From contig JANYFG010000029.1 of the NCBI GenBank assembly GCA_025362815.1, positions 1 to 44,230 on the forward strand: 44,230 bases of DNA. Reading direction: 5' to 3'. Position numbers and translations under genes: made by a program. Below are positions 31,874 through 42,010 of the stretch, in pieces; within the stretch, counting starts at the first letter, position 1, and each line of letters starts with the position of its first letter. Under the pieces are notes generated by a model. It saw only the letters and a program-made list of their open reading frames with translations, ran no database searches and had not been told where the DNA came from. The DNA is from Rhodospirillales bacterium. Lineage in GTDB: Bacteria > Pseudomonadota > Alphaproteobacteria > Acetobacterales > Acetobacteraceae.

Positions 31874-33066
31874 GGCGCCGAGGCTTGAGGTAACAGGCGG
31901 CGCGCGAGCGAGCGGATGAACTGGTCGCACGCATCGAGCTGGCTTTGGGCGATCCATTCGTCGGGCTTGTGGGCCTGCTGGATGGAGCCGGGGCCGCATA
32001 CGATGGTGGGGATGCCGGCGGCCTCGTAAATGCCGCCCTCGGTGCCGTAGCTAACCTTGCCGGTGCTGTTCGAGCCTGTCACCTGCTTGACCAACGCCGT
32101 CAGCGCGTGGCTTTCGGCCAGCCCCATGCCGGGGATATCGCCGATCACCTCGTAGGTGAAGCCGCAGGCGGGGTCCACCGCCTGCATCGCCGGCTCGATA
32201 TGGGTTGCGATATGGGCGCGCAGGCGGGCGTATTCGGCATGTGGGTCGTGGCCCGGCACGCAGCGCCATTCCATGACGAACTCGGCCGCCTCGGGGATGA
32301 TGTTGAGGATGGTGCCGCCGGACATGGTGCCGACATGGATGGTGGTGTGCGGCGGGTCGAAGCCTTCCACGAACGGGCCTTCCACCGAAAGCCGCCTGGC
32401 CTCCGCTGCGATAGACGTGATGGCCTCGGCCGCGGCGAAGACGGCGTTCACGCCGTGGGCCGGTTCGCTGGAATGCCCGGCGCGGCCGCGCACCCGCACC
32501 CGCACCGCCACCCGGCCTTTATGCGCCAGGATCGGCTGCATCAGGCTCGGCTCGCCCACCACGCACATCTCAGGCGACAGGCCGCTGGCCGCGAGGTCGT
32601 CCATCAGCACGCGCGCGCCTTCCATCGTGGTCTCTTCGTCGAAGGTGATGAAGAGATGCATGGGGCGCGACAGGTTCATCGCCATCAGGTCGGGGGCGGC
32701 GGCAAGGCAGCTGGCGACGAAGCCTTTCATGTCGCACGCGCCCCGGCCGTAGAGCCTGCCGCCATCCGCGCGCAGAACGAAGGGGTCGCTCTGCCAGGTC
32801 TGGCCATCGACGGGCACGGTGTCGACATGGCCGGACAGGGCGATGCCGCCGGCGATGGCGGGGCCGATCATGGCGTGCAGATTGGTTTTATCGCCCGACG
32901 CGCTGAAGCTGGTGCGGGTGTGCACCCCGTGGGAGCGCAGGAAATCCTGGGCGAAGGCGATCAGCGCCTGGTTCGAGTTTCGCGACGTGGTGTCGAAGCC
33001 CACGAGATGGCGCAGCATCTCCTGCGTGGTCGGGCGGGCAGCGAGGGTGGGGAGGGCATGATCCAT
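31870..33066 (-). CDS. argE: Acetylornithine deacetylase-like M20 amidohydrolase (ArgE)
   Basis: A 398-aa M20 metallohydrolase of the ArgE type, which cleaves N-acetylornithine to ornithine and acetate. Metal and catalytic motifs are ALSGHVDTVPV, YGRGACDMKGF, TFDEETTMEGAR, then GEPSL and RGRAGHSSEPAHG, with TEGGIYEAAGIPTIVCGPG at the end. The start is ATG 33066; a frame 27 codons longer would run into the divergent promoter. It pairs with the AstE-like gene downstream and faces the peptide ABC operon across 125 nt, so it may serve degradation of imported N-acyl amino acids rather than arginine biosynthesis. The symbol is by family. Confidence 0.88.
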   Translation of the reverse strand: MDHALPTLAARPTTQEMLRHLVGFDTTSRNSNQALIAFAQDFLRSHGVHTRTSFSASGDKTNLHAMIGPAIAGGIALSGHVDTVPVDGQTWQSDPFVLRADGGRLYGRGACDMKGFVASCLAAAPDLMAMNLSRPMHLFITFDEETTMEGARVLMDDLAASGLSPEMCVVGEPSLMQPILAHKGRVAVRVRVRGRAGHSSEPAHGVNAVFAAAEAITSIAAEARRLSVEGPFVEGFDPPHTTIHVGTMSGGTILNIIPEAAEFVMEWRCVPGHDPHAEYARLRAHIATHIEPAMQAVDPACGFTYEVIGDIPGMGLAESHALTALVKQVTGSNSTGKVSYGTEGGIYEAAGIPTIVCGPGSIQQAHKPDEWIAQSQLDACDQFIRSLARRLLPQASAP

Positions 33067-33091
33067 GCGCCACTTTAACCACCATGCCCTA

Positions 33092-33143
33092 AGCTGCAAC
33101 CAGGTGCCGGCCGTCTGGTCAATTCGATACGGTTGCTGTAGCT
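33092..33143. promoter_or_regulatory. Imperfect inverted repeat between argE and the importer operon
   Basis: AGCTGCAACC (33092-33101) and GGTTGC-TGT-AGCT (33131-33143) form an inverted repeat in the shared 125-nt upstream region of the two divergent units. It may be an operator or a long-stem structure. No strong promoter hexamers stand out, so this is tentative. Confidence 0.25.
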
Positions 33144-33191
33144 GCATGCAAAGGGATCATGCGCGCCATGCGAAATCAGGAGAGGCCGACG

Positions 33192-34826
33192 ATGACGTCG
33201 CACACTGGATTTTTGACGACGTTTGCGATCGTTGCCGCGTCGCTGGGCGGGATGGGCGATGCCCGCGCCCAAGGTGTGCAAAGCCAGGGTGCGCAAAGCC
33301 AGGGTGCGCAGGGTGCGCAGGGCACGCCGATCACCGTGGCGGTGGGCGCGCCGGTGACGAGCATGGACCCGCATTATCACACGCTGACGCCGAACGAGCA
33401 GGCACACACGCATGTCTTCGAACGTTTGGTGGAGACCGACGACAAGGCGCGGCTGCGGCCTGGCCTCGCGGAAAGCTGGAAGCTGATCGACGACACCACG
33501 TGGGAGTTCAAGCTCCGCGCCACCAATTTCCACGACGGCAGCCCGTTCACGGCCGAGGACGTGGCCTACACCATCGCCCGCGTGCCCACCGTGCTGAACA
33601 GCCCCGGCAGCTTTTCGATCTATATCAACGCGATCTCCGGTGTGGAGATCGTCGATGCGCACACCATCCGGCTGCGCACGAAGGGCGTGTATCCGCTGCT
33701 GCCGGTGGATCTCAGCCAGGTGTTCGTGATCTCCCACAAACTGGGGCCCAACCCCACCACCGAGGATTTCAACAGCGGCAAGAACACGATCGGCACCGGG
33801 CCGTACCGGCTCGTGTCTTACAAGAACGGCGATCGCATCGAGCTGGACCGCAACGAGGCATTCTGGGGCGAAAAGCCGGCCTGGTCGCACGTGACATACC
33901 GCATGATCAGCAACGAGGCGGCGCGCACCGCGGCGCTGCTGTCGGGCGACGTGGCGCTGATCGACAGCGTGCCCACCGCCGATATCGCCAAGCTGCGCAC
34001 CGACAGCCGGATGAAGCTGTGGGAGACGGTGTCTCTGCGGCTCATCTACATCATGCTCGACCAGTCCCGCGACGGGCCGACGCCCTTCGTGAAGGGGCCG
34101 AACGGCGAGACGCTGGACAAGAACCCGCTGAAGGACCGGCGCGTGCGCGAGGCGCTGTCGATCGCGATCAACCGGCCCGCCATCGTGGACCGGGTGATGG
34201 AGAACGCGGCCATCCCGTCCGGGCAGTTCCTGCCGCCCGGCAGCTATTCCTACGCGCCGGACGTGCCGCCGCCGGCGTTCGACGCCACACGGGCCAAGGC
34301 GCTGCTGGCGGAGGCGGGCTATCCGAATGGCCTGACCATCACCTTGCACAGCTCCAACGACCGGTATCTGAACGACGCGAAGATCGTGCAGACCGTGGGC
34401 CAGATGTGGTCGCGCATTGGGATCAAGACCACGGTGGAGCCGTCGCCGTGGACCAATTTCGTGGGCCACGCCAACAAGCAGGATTATTCGACGTTTCTGC
34501 TGGGATGGGGCAGCTCCACGGGCGAATCGTCCAATCCGCTGCGCTCGCTGGTGGCCACTTTCGATGCCAGCAAGGGGCGCGGGGCGGTGAACCGGGCGCG
34601 TTATACCAGTCCGGCGCTCGACGCGCTGATCGACAAGGCGCTGGTGACGGTGGATGACGGCGCGCGCGAGAAGATCCTGATGGAGGGCGTGCGCATGGTG
34701 ATGGCCGATACCGCGCTGATCCCGCTGCACCAGCAGAAAAACACCTGGGCCACCAAGGCGGGGCTGACCTACGTCCCACGCGCCGACGAGGAGACGCGGG
34801 TGTTCGATCTGCGGCCTGCGAAGTAG
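33192..34826 (+). CDS. Peptide ABC transporter substrate-binding protein (SBP_bac_5)
   Basis: A 544-aa periplasmic binding protein of the DppA/OppA class. A signal peptide (ends in GDARA, about residue 26) is followed by a short Gln/Gly repeat linker (QGVQSQGAQSQGAQGAQG) and then the family core: SMDPHYHTLTPNEQAHTHVFERLVE, AESWKLIDDTTWEFKLR, FHDGSPFTAEDVAYTIAR, and GTGPYRLVSYKNGDRIELDRNEAFWG. Later segments (REALSIAINRPAIVDRV, EAGYPNGLTITL) are complete. GGAG lies before the ATG at 33192. It heads the five-gene importer operon, with 9 nt to the permease. The ligand is not identifiable; peptides or nickel chelates are the usual ones. Confidence 0.92.
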   Translation: MTSHTGFLTTFAIVAASLGGMGDARAQGVQSQGAQSQGAQGAQGTPITVAVGAPVTSMDPHYHTLTPNEQAHTHVFERLVETDDKARLRPGLAESWKLIDDTTWEFKLRATNFHDGSPFTAEDVAYTIARVPTVLNSPGSFSIYINAISGVEIVDAHTIRLRTKGVYPLLPVDLSQVFVISHKLGPNPTTEDFNSGKNTIGTGPYRLVSYKNGDRIELDRNEAFWGEKPAWSHVTYRMISNEAARTAALLSGDVALIDSVPTADIAKLRTDSRMKLWETVSLRLIYIMLDQSRDGPTPFVKGPNGETLDKNPLKDRRVREALSIAINRPAIVDRVMENAAIPSGQFLPPGSYSYAPDVPPPAFDATRAKALLAEAGYPNGLTITLHSSNDRYLNDAKIVQTVGQMWSRIGIKTTVEPSPWTNFVGHANKQDYSTFLLGWGSSTGESSNPLRSLVATFDASKGRGAVNRARYTSPALDALIDKALVTVDDGAREKILMEGVRMVMADTALIPLHQQKNTWATKAGLTYVPRADEETRVFDLRPAK

Positions 34827-34835
34827 GGCCGCGAC

Positions 34836-35810
34836 ATGGCAGGCTGGCTGGTGCGCCGGCTTGTTCAGGCCGGGTTCGTGATGCTCGCGATGTCGGCGAT
34901 CGTGTTCGTGGGGCTGCATGCCATCGGCAATCCCGTGGATATCCTGATCTCGCCGGATGCGGATCAGGCTGAGCGGGCGCGCGCCATTGCGGCGTTGGGG
35001 CTGGATAAGCCGTTGTGGGAGCAGTATTTCTTTTTTCTTCGCGGCGCGGTGCAGGGCGATCTCGGACGCAGTTTCGTGTTCAACGAGCCGGCGCTGAAGC
35101 TGATCCTGGGCCGCATGCCGGCCACGTTGGAGCTGGCTGTGACCGCGGTGATCATGTCCGTGCTGGTCGGTTTGCCGCTGGGCCTGTTCGCCGGGCTTTA
35201 CCCAAACAGCATCGCCGGGCGCACGGTGATGGCGGGCAGCATCATGGGGTTCTCCCTGCCGGGCTTCTGGGTGGGGCTGATGCTCATCATGGTGTTCGCG
35301 GTCACACTCGGCTGGCTGCCGAGTTCGGGGCGGGGCACGACCGCCGAGCTGTTCGGGGTGCAGTGGTCGTTTCTGACACGCGATGGATTGCGTCATCTGC
35401 TGATGCCGGCGCTGAACCTGTCGCTGTTCAACATCTCGCTCGTGCTGCGGCTCGCGCGGGCGGGGGTGCGCGAGACGATGCCGCTGGACTACATCCGGTT
35501 CGCGCGCGCGAAAGGATTGTCGCCCCGCCGGGTGGTATTCGTGCACGTGCTGCGCAACATCCTGATCCCGGTGGTGACGGTGGTGGGGCTGGAGCTTGGC
35601 AGCACCATCGCGTTTTCGGTGGTGACGGAGAGCGTGTTCGCCTGGCCCGGCATGGGCAAGCTCATCATCGACAGCATCAACGTGCTCGATCGGCCCGTGA
35701 TCGTGGCGTATCTCATGATCGTGGTGGCCCTGTTCGTGACCATCAACCTCGTGGTTGATCTGCTCTATACGGTGCTGGATCCGCGCGTGCGTCTGGGCGG
35801 TCGCGCCTGA
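34836..35810 (+). CDS. Peptide ABC transporter permease, DppB type
   Basis: A 324-aa inner-membrane permease with six helices. The N-terminal WLVRRLVQAGFVMLAMSAIVFVGL and the GDLGRSFVFNEPALKLI stretch are DppB-like; the EAA loop is near MPLDYIRFARAKGLSPRRVVFVHVLRN, followed by GLELGSTIAFSVVTESVFAWPGMG. It pairs with the DppC-type permease encoded by the next gene, whose ATG shares one base with this gene's stop (35810). Confidence 0.92.
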   Translation: MAGWLVRRLVQAGFVMLAMSAIVFVGLHAIGNPVDILISPDADQAERARAIAALGLDKPLWEQYFFFLRGAVQGDLGRSFVFNEPALKLILGRMPATLELAVTAVIMSVLVGLPLGLFAGLYPNSIAGRTVMAGSIMGFSLPGFWVGLMLIMVFAVTLGWLPSSGRGTTAELFGVQWSFLTRDGLRHLLMPALNLSLFNISLVLRLARAGVRETMPLDYIRFARAKGLSPRRVVFVHVLRNILIPVVTVVGLELGSTIAFSVVTESVFAWPGMGKLIIDSINVLDRPVIVAYLMIVVALFVTINLVVDLLYTVLDPRVRLGGRA

Positions 35811-36685
35811 TGGAACAGTCTCCGGCCCGGCGGGTGCTTTCGGATTTCGCCGCGAACAAGGTGGCGCTGGCGGCGCTCGTCGTCATAGCGGTCATCGTGC
35901 TGCTGGCGCTCGCGGCCTCTCTGATCGCGCCGCAGAACCCGTACGATCTCGCCCAGCTCGACATCATGGACGGGCGGCTGCCGCCGGGATCGGCGTCGGC
36001 GGACGGGCTGACCTTCTGGCTGGGCACCGACGACCAGGGGCGGGACATGCTGTCCGGCATTTTGTATGGGCTGCGGATCTCGCTTGCGGTGGGCGCGGGC
36101 TCGGCGATCGTGGCGGGAATCATCGGCACCGCCCTGGGGTTGTCCGCGGCCTATGCCGGCGGGCGCATCGAGGCGGCGATCATGCGCCTTGTGGACCTGC
36201 AGCTGTCGTTCCCGGCCATTCTGGTGGCGCTGATGATTCTGGCCTTTCTGGGCAAGGGCGTGGTGAACGTGATGCTGGCGCTGGTGATCGTGGAATGGGC
36301 CAGCTACGCCCGCACCGCGCGATCGGCCGCGCTGTCGGAGCGAGCGCGCGAGTATATCGAGGCGGCGGAGTGCCTGGCCCTGCCGCGCTGGCGGGTGGTG
36401 TTCCGGCATCTGCTGCCGAACTGCCTGCCGCCGCTGATCGTGATCGGCACCATCCAGGTGGCGCGCGCCATCGCGCTCGAGGCCACGTTGAGTTTTCTCG
36501 GCCTGGGCGTGCCGATCACCGAGCCGTCGCTGGGGCTGCTGATCGCCAATGGCTATCAGTACATGCTTTCCGGCAAATACTGGATCAGCTTCTATCCCGG
36601 CATCGCGTTGCTGGTGACCATCATGGCGATCAACCTCGTGGGCGATCAGCTGCGCGACGTTCTGAACCCGAGGCTGCAGCGATGA
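35810..36685 (+). CDS. Peptide ABC transporter permease, DppC type
   Basis: A 291-aa permease with the DppC marks: the N-terminal helix (NKVALAALVVIAVIVLLAL), FWLGTDDQGRDMLSGILYGLRISLAVGAG before the first core helices, and the EAA loop SYARTARSAALSERAREYIEAAECL, then RHLLPNCLPPLIVIGTIQVARAIALEATLSFLGLG. All parts are complete. ATG at 35810 overlaps the DppB-type stop by one base; the ATPase gene overlaps its stop by ATGA. Confidence 0.92.
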   Translation: MEQSPARRVLSDFAANKVALAALVVIAVIVLLALAASLIAPQNPYDLAQLDIMDGRLPPGSASADGLTFWLGTDDQGRDMLSGILYGLRISLAVGAGSAIVAGIIGTALGLSAAYAGGRIEAAIMRLVDLQLSFPAILVALMILAFLGKGVVNVMLALVIVEWASYARTARSAALSERAREYIEAAECLALPRWRVVFRHLLPNCLPPLIVIGTIQVARAIALEATLSFLGLGVPITEPSLGLLIANGYQYMLSGKYWISFYPGIALLVTIMAINLVGDQLRDVLNPRLQR

Positions 36686-37661
36686 GCGACGTGCCCACGC
36701 TGGAACTGCGCGATCTCAACACGGTTTTCGACACCCGCGCGGGCGTGCTGCGGGCGGTGGATGGCGTCACGCTGTCGGTGGGGCGCGGCGAGGTGCTGGG
36801 GCTGGTGGGGGAGTCGGGGTCCGGCAAATCCGTCACCGGGTTTTCCATCATCGGGCTGATCGACCCGCCGGGCCGGATCGCCTCGGGCAGAATCAGGTTT
36901 CAGGGCCGCGAGCTGGTGGGGCTGGCCGAGCCGGAGCTGCGCCGACTGCGCGGGCGGCACATCGCGATGATCTTTCAGGATCCGATGATGACGCTGAACC
37001 CGGTTCTGCGCATCGACACGCAGATGATGGAGACCATCCAGGCGCATGAACGCGTGTCCGGCGCCGAGGCACGCTCTCGGTCGCGCGATGCGTTGGGGCA
37101 GGTGGGGATCCCGAGCCCGGACGAGCGGTTGTCGGCCTATCCGCACCAGTTCAGCGGCGGCATGCGCCAGCGCGTGGCCATCGCCATCGCGCTGCTGCAT
37201 AACCCCGCGTTGATCGTGGCCGACGAGCCGACGACGGCGCTGGACGTGACGATCCAGGCGCAGATCCTCGCCGTGGTGCAGAAGCTGGCCAGCGAGCGCG
37301 GCACCTCGTTGCTGTGGATCACGCATGACCTCAGCGTGGTGGCCGGTCTCGCGGACCGGGTGGCGGTGATGTATGCGGGCCGCATCGTGGAATCCGGCGC
37401 GGTGGATGCGGTGCTCGACAACCCCATGCATCATTACACGCGCGGGCTGATCGGCAGCGTGCCGAGCCGCAACCGGCGGGGGCACAAACTGTTGCAGATC
37501 CCGGGAATGACGCCCTCGCCGCTCGATCGCCCCGCCGGCTGCGCGTTTCGCACCCGGTGTGCCGCGGCGGACGCGGCGTGCGAGACCGAGCCGGCGTTGA
37601 CGCGGCCCGAACCGGGACGCGAGCTGCGCTGCTTTCACCCGGCGCACGGCGCGGTGGCAGC

Positions 37662-37665
<4 letters not shown>
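36682..37665 (+). CDS. Peptide ABC transporter ATP-binding protein, DppD type
   Basis: A 327-aa ATPase. Walker A GESGSGKSV at about 45-53, the signature FSGGMRQRV, Walker B LIVADEPTTALD, and the H-loop in ITHDLSVV. The C-terminal oligopeptide tail with the CAFRTRCAAADAACETEP cysteines is the region that in Dpp/Opp ATPases can hold a [4Fe-4S]-like cluster motif. Coupled by ATGA overlaps to genes on both sides. Works with the DppF-type ATPase encoded next. Confidence 0.93.
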
Positions 37666-38687
<1,022 letters not shown>

Positions 38688-38739
38688 TCGGCCGCATGCC
38701 CCTTGCGGTGGCGACACGAGGGCGGCAGTTTCCGTGCGC

Positions 38740-39978
38740 ATGGCTCCGAAACATCCCGATCTGCGCCTGACCCATCGACTCTGGCGCGCGTTGCCGGCGG
38801 GGCCGCGCCGGCATGCGTTGTCGAAGGCCACGGCGCTGATGGCGCCGCGCCCGGATCGTGTGCCGCCGCCGGCCGCGGGCGGTCTGGCGGTGGCCGGCGA
38901 GCTTTCGCGGCCTTCGGGGCTGGGGGAGAGCGCGCGGCTGATGCTGTCCGCCCTCGCGGGCCTGGGTGTGCCGCATGTCGCGCTGGATATCGGCGACCCC
39001 GTGGCCCGCAAGACGAAGCAACGCCGGGTGGTGCTGCCGCCGCCCGCCATGCCGCTGGTGATGCATGTCAACGCGCCGCTGCTGCCTTTGGCGCTGCTGC
39101 GTCTGCCGCGAAGGCTGGTCAGCGGTCGCCGCGTGATCGGCTACTGGGCATGGGAGCTTCCCACGATGCCGGCCGCGTGGAAGGTGGGCCTGGCCTTCGT
39201 GCACGAGATCTGGGTGCTGTCGCAGTTCACCGCGCGGGCGGTGTCCAGCATGCTGCCGCCAGGCTCGCCCATCGCGGTGCGCGCCGTGCCGCCCCCGGTG
39301 GCCACCGCGCCGCCGGTGCCGAGCGGGCTCCGGCGCGCGGATTTCGGTCTGCCCGAGGGGGCGGTGATCACGCTGGTGTCGTTCAGCCTTGCGTCCAGCT
39401 TCGCCCGCAAGAACCCGCTGGCCGCGATCGCCGCCCACCGCGCCGCGTTCGGCGATCGGGCGGACCGCATTCTGCTGATGAAGGTGACGCACGCCGAATC
39501 GTTCCCGCGCGACTACGAGGCGCTGGTGGACGCGGCACGTGGGCTGGGCAATGTGCGCTTCGAGATCCGCACGCTGGAGCCGGCGGACCGTCATGCGCTG
39601 ACGGCGTGTGCCGATATCGTGCTGAGCCTGCATCGCAGCGAGGGTTTGGGCCTGGTGCCGGCGGAGGCGATGCTGCTGGGCATACCTGTCGTTGCCACCA
39701 ACTGGTCGGCCACCACCGAATTCATGGACGCCGGGTCCGCCCGCCTGGTGGGATTCCGGCTCGTGCCGGCGATCGACCCGCGCGGCGTGTTCCAGGCCCC
39801 CGGCGCGGTGTGGGCGGATGCCGATATCGACGAGGCGGCGATGCATCTGCGCGCGCTGGCCGCCGACCCGGACCTGCGTGTCAACCTGGGGGAAGCCGGC
39901 CGGGCGATGGTGACGCGGTGTCTGGGGCATGCCGCTTTGCGCGGCGGCGTGCAGGCCCTCGGATTGTTGCCGGCTTGA
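38740..39978 (+). CDS. Glycosyltransferase (GT4-like)
   Basis: A 412-aa GT-B enzyme. The donor-binding C-terminal half has LVSFSLASSFARKNPLAAI, then CADIVLSLHRSEGLGLVPAEAMLLGIPVVATNWSATTEFMD, with the E-x7-E motif intact. The N-terminal half includes GELSRPSGLGESARLM, where the sugar acceptor site would lie, and VIGYWAWELPTMPAAW, typical of polysaccharide glycosyltransferases. The start ATG 38740 is tentative (an in-frame GTG is 6 nt upstream). It is coupled to the next glycosyltransferase by a TTGA overlap. Target glycan unknown; surface polysaccharide is likely. Confidence 0.88.
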   Translation: MAPKHPDLRLTHRLWRALPAGPRRHALSKATALMAPRPDRVPPPAAGGLAVAGELSRPSGLGESARLMLSALAGLGVPHVALDIGDPVARKTKQRRVVLPPPAMPLVMHVNAPLLPLALLRLPRRLVSGRRVIGYWAWELPTMPAAWKVGLAFVHEIWVLSQFTARAVSSMLPPGSPIAVRAVPPPVATAPPVPSGLRRADFGLPEGAVITLVSFSLASSFARKNPLAAIAAHRAAFGDRADRILLMKVTHAESFPRDYEALVDAARGLGNVRFEIRTLEPADRHALTACADIVLSLHRSEGLGLVPAEAMLLGIPVVATNWSATTEFMDAGSARLVGFRLVPAIDPRGVFQAPGAVWADADIDEAAMHLRALAADPDLRVNLGEAGRAMVTRCLGHAALRGGVQALGLLPA

Positions 39979-41150
39979 ACCCGGCCGCCCCAAGCCACGC
40001 CACCCTGAGCCACGGCACCTTGAGCGATCGGAATTTGCGCATCCTGGTGTGGCAATGGGGACGGCGCGGCGCCGGGCCGCGCTTTGCCGTGGAACTGGCC
40101 GCAAGTCTTGACGCGCTGGAAGGCGTCTCGGGATTGCTGTCGCTGTCCACCCAGTCCGAGCAGATGCAGGGGCCGGACAAGCCGGATTGCGCGCTGCCGG
40201 TCGACACCTATTCGGGGCTTGCCGGCTATATGTGGCGCGTGGTTTCGAGCCCGGCGCGGCTCCCCACGCTGGTCGCCACATTGCGCCGGCTGTCGCCGGA
40301 CATCGCGTTATGCGCCATGCCGGCGCCGCTGGATCTGCTGATGATGTCGGCCCTGCGGGTACTCGGCATCCGGTATTACGTGGTGGTGCACGACGCCGAC
40401 GCTCATCCCGGCGACGGCTTTCCCATGCAGATGACGTTGCAGCGCCTGCTGGTGCGCGGCGCCGCCGGTCTGGTGACATTATCGGGCCATATCACCCGGC
40501 GGCTGCAGGACCGGGGCGAGGTGGGGGGCCGCCCGCTGATCGCGCTGCATCATCCGCCGTTCTCCTTCGGCCCCGCCCCGCTTCCGCCCGGGCGGCATGG
40601 CGGCCCGCTGCGGCTGCTGTTTTTTGGCCGTCTGCTGCCCTACAAGGGTCTCGGCCTGTTCGCCGAGACGCTGGACCGCCTGGCCGCCAGAACACCAATC
40701 CCGTTTGCGGCGCGCGTGATCGGGCAGGGGCCGGAGACCGTGGCGTTGGCCTCGTTGCGCGCCATGGCGCATGTGCAGGTGGAAAACCGGTGGGTGCCGG
40801 AAGCCGAGATCGGCGCGTTGCTGGCCTGGGCCGATGCCGTGGTGCTCTGCCACACCGAGGCGAGCCAGAGCGGGGTGGCCGCCGCCGCCGTGGCCGCGCG
40901 CCGCTGGGTGGTGGCAACCCGGGTGGGCGGGCTCGTCGAGCAGTTGCAGGATGAGACCCTGGCCCGGTTGGCGGCGCCCGATGCCGAAAGTCTGGCGGAT
41001 GCCGTGATCTCGCTGGTGCGCGATCCGCCGCCCGAGGCCGGGCAGCGGGAAGGCCGGTCCTGGCGGGATCTGGCCGCGTCCCTGGTGGCTGAACTCCGTG
41101 CCGGGTTGGCGGACAGAGACGCGGCCGCATCGCCAAAGCCGCCGCAATGA
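39975..41150 (+). CDS. Glycosyltransferase with a weakened GT4 motif, TTG start
   Basis: A 391-aa GT-B-type protein (GT4-like) with LRILVWQWGRRGAGPRFAVELAASL at the N-terminus, LVTLSGHITRRL, and LRLLFFGRLLPYKGLGLFAETLDRL. The donor-side motif CHTEASQSGVAAAAVAARRWVVATRVGGLVEQ keeps the first glutamate of E-x7-E but the second is alanine. The start is a TTG at 39975 overlapping the previous stop (TTGA); TTG 40020 is an alternative, and no ATG or GTG is close enough. Probably acts with the gene before it on the same glycan. Confidence 0.82.
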   Translation: MNPAAPSHATLSHGTLSDRNLRILVWQWGRRGAGPRFAVELAASLDALEGVSGLLSLSTQSEQMQGPDKPDCALPVDTYSGLAGYMWRVVSSPARLPTLVATLRRLSPDIALCAMPAPLDLLMMSALRVLGIRYYVVVHDADAHPGDGFPMQMTLQRLLVRGAAGLVTLSGHITRRLQDRGEVGGRPLIALHHPPFSFGPAPLPPGRHGGPLRLLFFGRLLPYKGLGLFAETLDRLAARTPIPFAARVIGQGPETVALASLRAMAHVQVENRWVPEAEIGALLAWADAVVLCHTEASQSGVAAAAVAARRWVVATRVGGLVEQLQDETLARLAAPDAESLADAVISLVRDPPPEAGQREGRSWRDLAASLVAELRAGLADRDAAASPKPPQ

Positions 41151-41207
41151 CGCGGCGTCGCTCTGCCGATCGTGCTATGATCGAGGCGCGGATGCGGGGG
41201 GCGAAGC

Positions 41208-41909
41208 TTGGCTGAGGTCAGCGACGAGGATCTGGAGCGATTGGCGAGCCGGTTGGCCATGCTCGTCTCCGAGGGGGGCGAGGCTGACAATGCCGGCCGC
41301 GCGGTGGCAGCGCTCGCGCGGCGCCTGGGCCTGTCCGGCGGCCAGATCAAGGCGTACTTTCTGGCCGGTGCCACCGATGATTTGCGGCTGATGTCGCTGC
41401 GCGCGCCCGTTGATGCCGCCACGCATATCGATCGGCTGGAACGGGAGTTGTCGGCGCTGCGGCATGGCCTGAAGCTGACGGAGGTGCAGGCCCGCAACGC
41501 CCAGCGGGAGCGTGACGCGCTTCGGGCGGAAAACAGCACGCTGGTCGATTCGCTCGATCGGGCGCGCTCGGCGGGCCAGGTGCGCCGGATCGTCGGCGCC
41601 GCAGCGTTGGCGGCCGCGGTGCTGGGGGGCGTGGTGGTGGTTGCCGGCCCCGCCTTGCGCCCGTTCAACGCCGGTGAGGTGGCCGATCGTCCGGCGGGCT
41701 CGCCTTTTCTGCGCCCCGGCGTGGTGCGCGGCAACGGCGCCTCGGTGCTGCGCGCGCCGGAGCACGGGGCGGCTGTGCTGACGCAGCTGCCGCCGGGCAC
41801 CCGCATCCAGGTGCGTCAGGTGCTGTGGCGCTCGCTGCTGCAATGGGCGGAGGTCGAGATCGGCGGCGTGCCGGGATATGTGGTGTCGACAGAAATCGAT
41901 CTTTCTTAA
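41208..41909 (+). CDS. Membrane protein with coiled coil and C-terminal SH3-like domain
   Basis: A 233-aa protein starting at a TTG (41208) preceded by GGGGGGCG. A charged soluble segment carrying a helical domain (about 1-70) leads to a coiled coil (about 73-121, HIDRLERELSALRHGLKLTE and on), one transmembrane helix (about 127-147) and an SH3-like domain (about 165-233: VVRGNGASVLRAPEHGAAVLTQLPPGTRIQVR, ending VPGYVVSTEIDLS). The SH3_3 type usually sits in the periplasm and binds peptidoglycan. Function unknown; possibly an envelope scaffold. Ends right at the start of a large hairpin. Confidence 0.82.
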   Translation: MAEVSDEDLERLASRLAMLVSEGGEADNAGRAVAALARRLGLSGGQIKAYFLAGATDDLRLMSLRAPVDAATHIDRLERELSALRHGLKLTEVQARNAQRERDALRAENSTLVDSLDRARSAGQVRRIVGAAALAAAVLGGVVVVAGPALRPFNAGEVADRPAGSPFLRPGVVRGNGASVLRAPEHGAAVLTQLPPGTRIQVRQVLWRSLLQWAEVEIGGVPGYVVSTEIDLS

Positions 41910-41947
41910 AGCGTGATGATTTTGTGTAGAAGCAAAATCATCACGCT
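41910..41947. terminator. 15-bp perfect hairpin, convergent ends of SH3 gene and eutC
   Basis: The arms AGCGTGATGATTTTG (41910-41924) and CAAAATCATCACGCT (41933-41947) pair perfectly around an 8-nt loop, starting on the base after the SH3-gene stop. It looks like a bidirectional terminator and forms the first half of a two-hairpin element ending at 42010. Confidence 0.75.
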
Positions 41948-41963
41948 CTACTCTTGTTCGATC

Positions 41964-42010
41964 GATCATGTTTATGCTTTCGGATTAATCAACCCAAACG
42001 CATCATGATC
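41964..42010. repeat. Second hairpin of the intergenic element
   Basis: GATCATG (41964-41970) plus ATGC (41974-41977) pair with GCAT (42000-42003) plus CATGATC (42004-42010), 11 pairs with a 3-nt bulge. The loop contains the palindrome GATTAATC (41983-41990). The eutC stop codon (42010-42012) overlaps its end. AT-rich compared with its surroundings. Confidence 0.6.

Noticed and set aside
33265..33330. Repeat-based mobile element in the signal region of the binding protein
   Set aside because: The CAAAGCCAGGGTGCG copies are a short in-frame linker duplication within the gene, not an element.
33075..35546. 823-codon minus-strand frame over the importer genes
   Set aside because: Antisense shadow rich in His, Gln and Arg; the plus-strand genes are intact ABC components.
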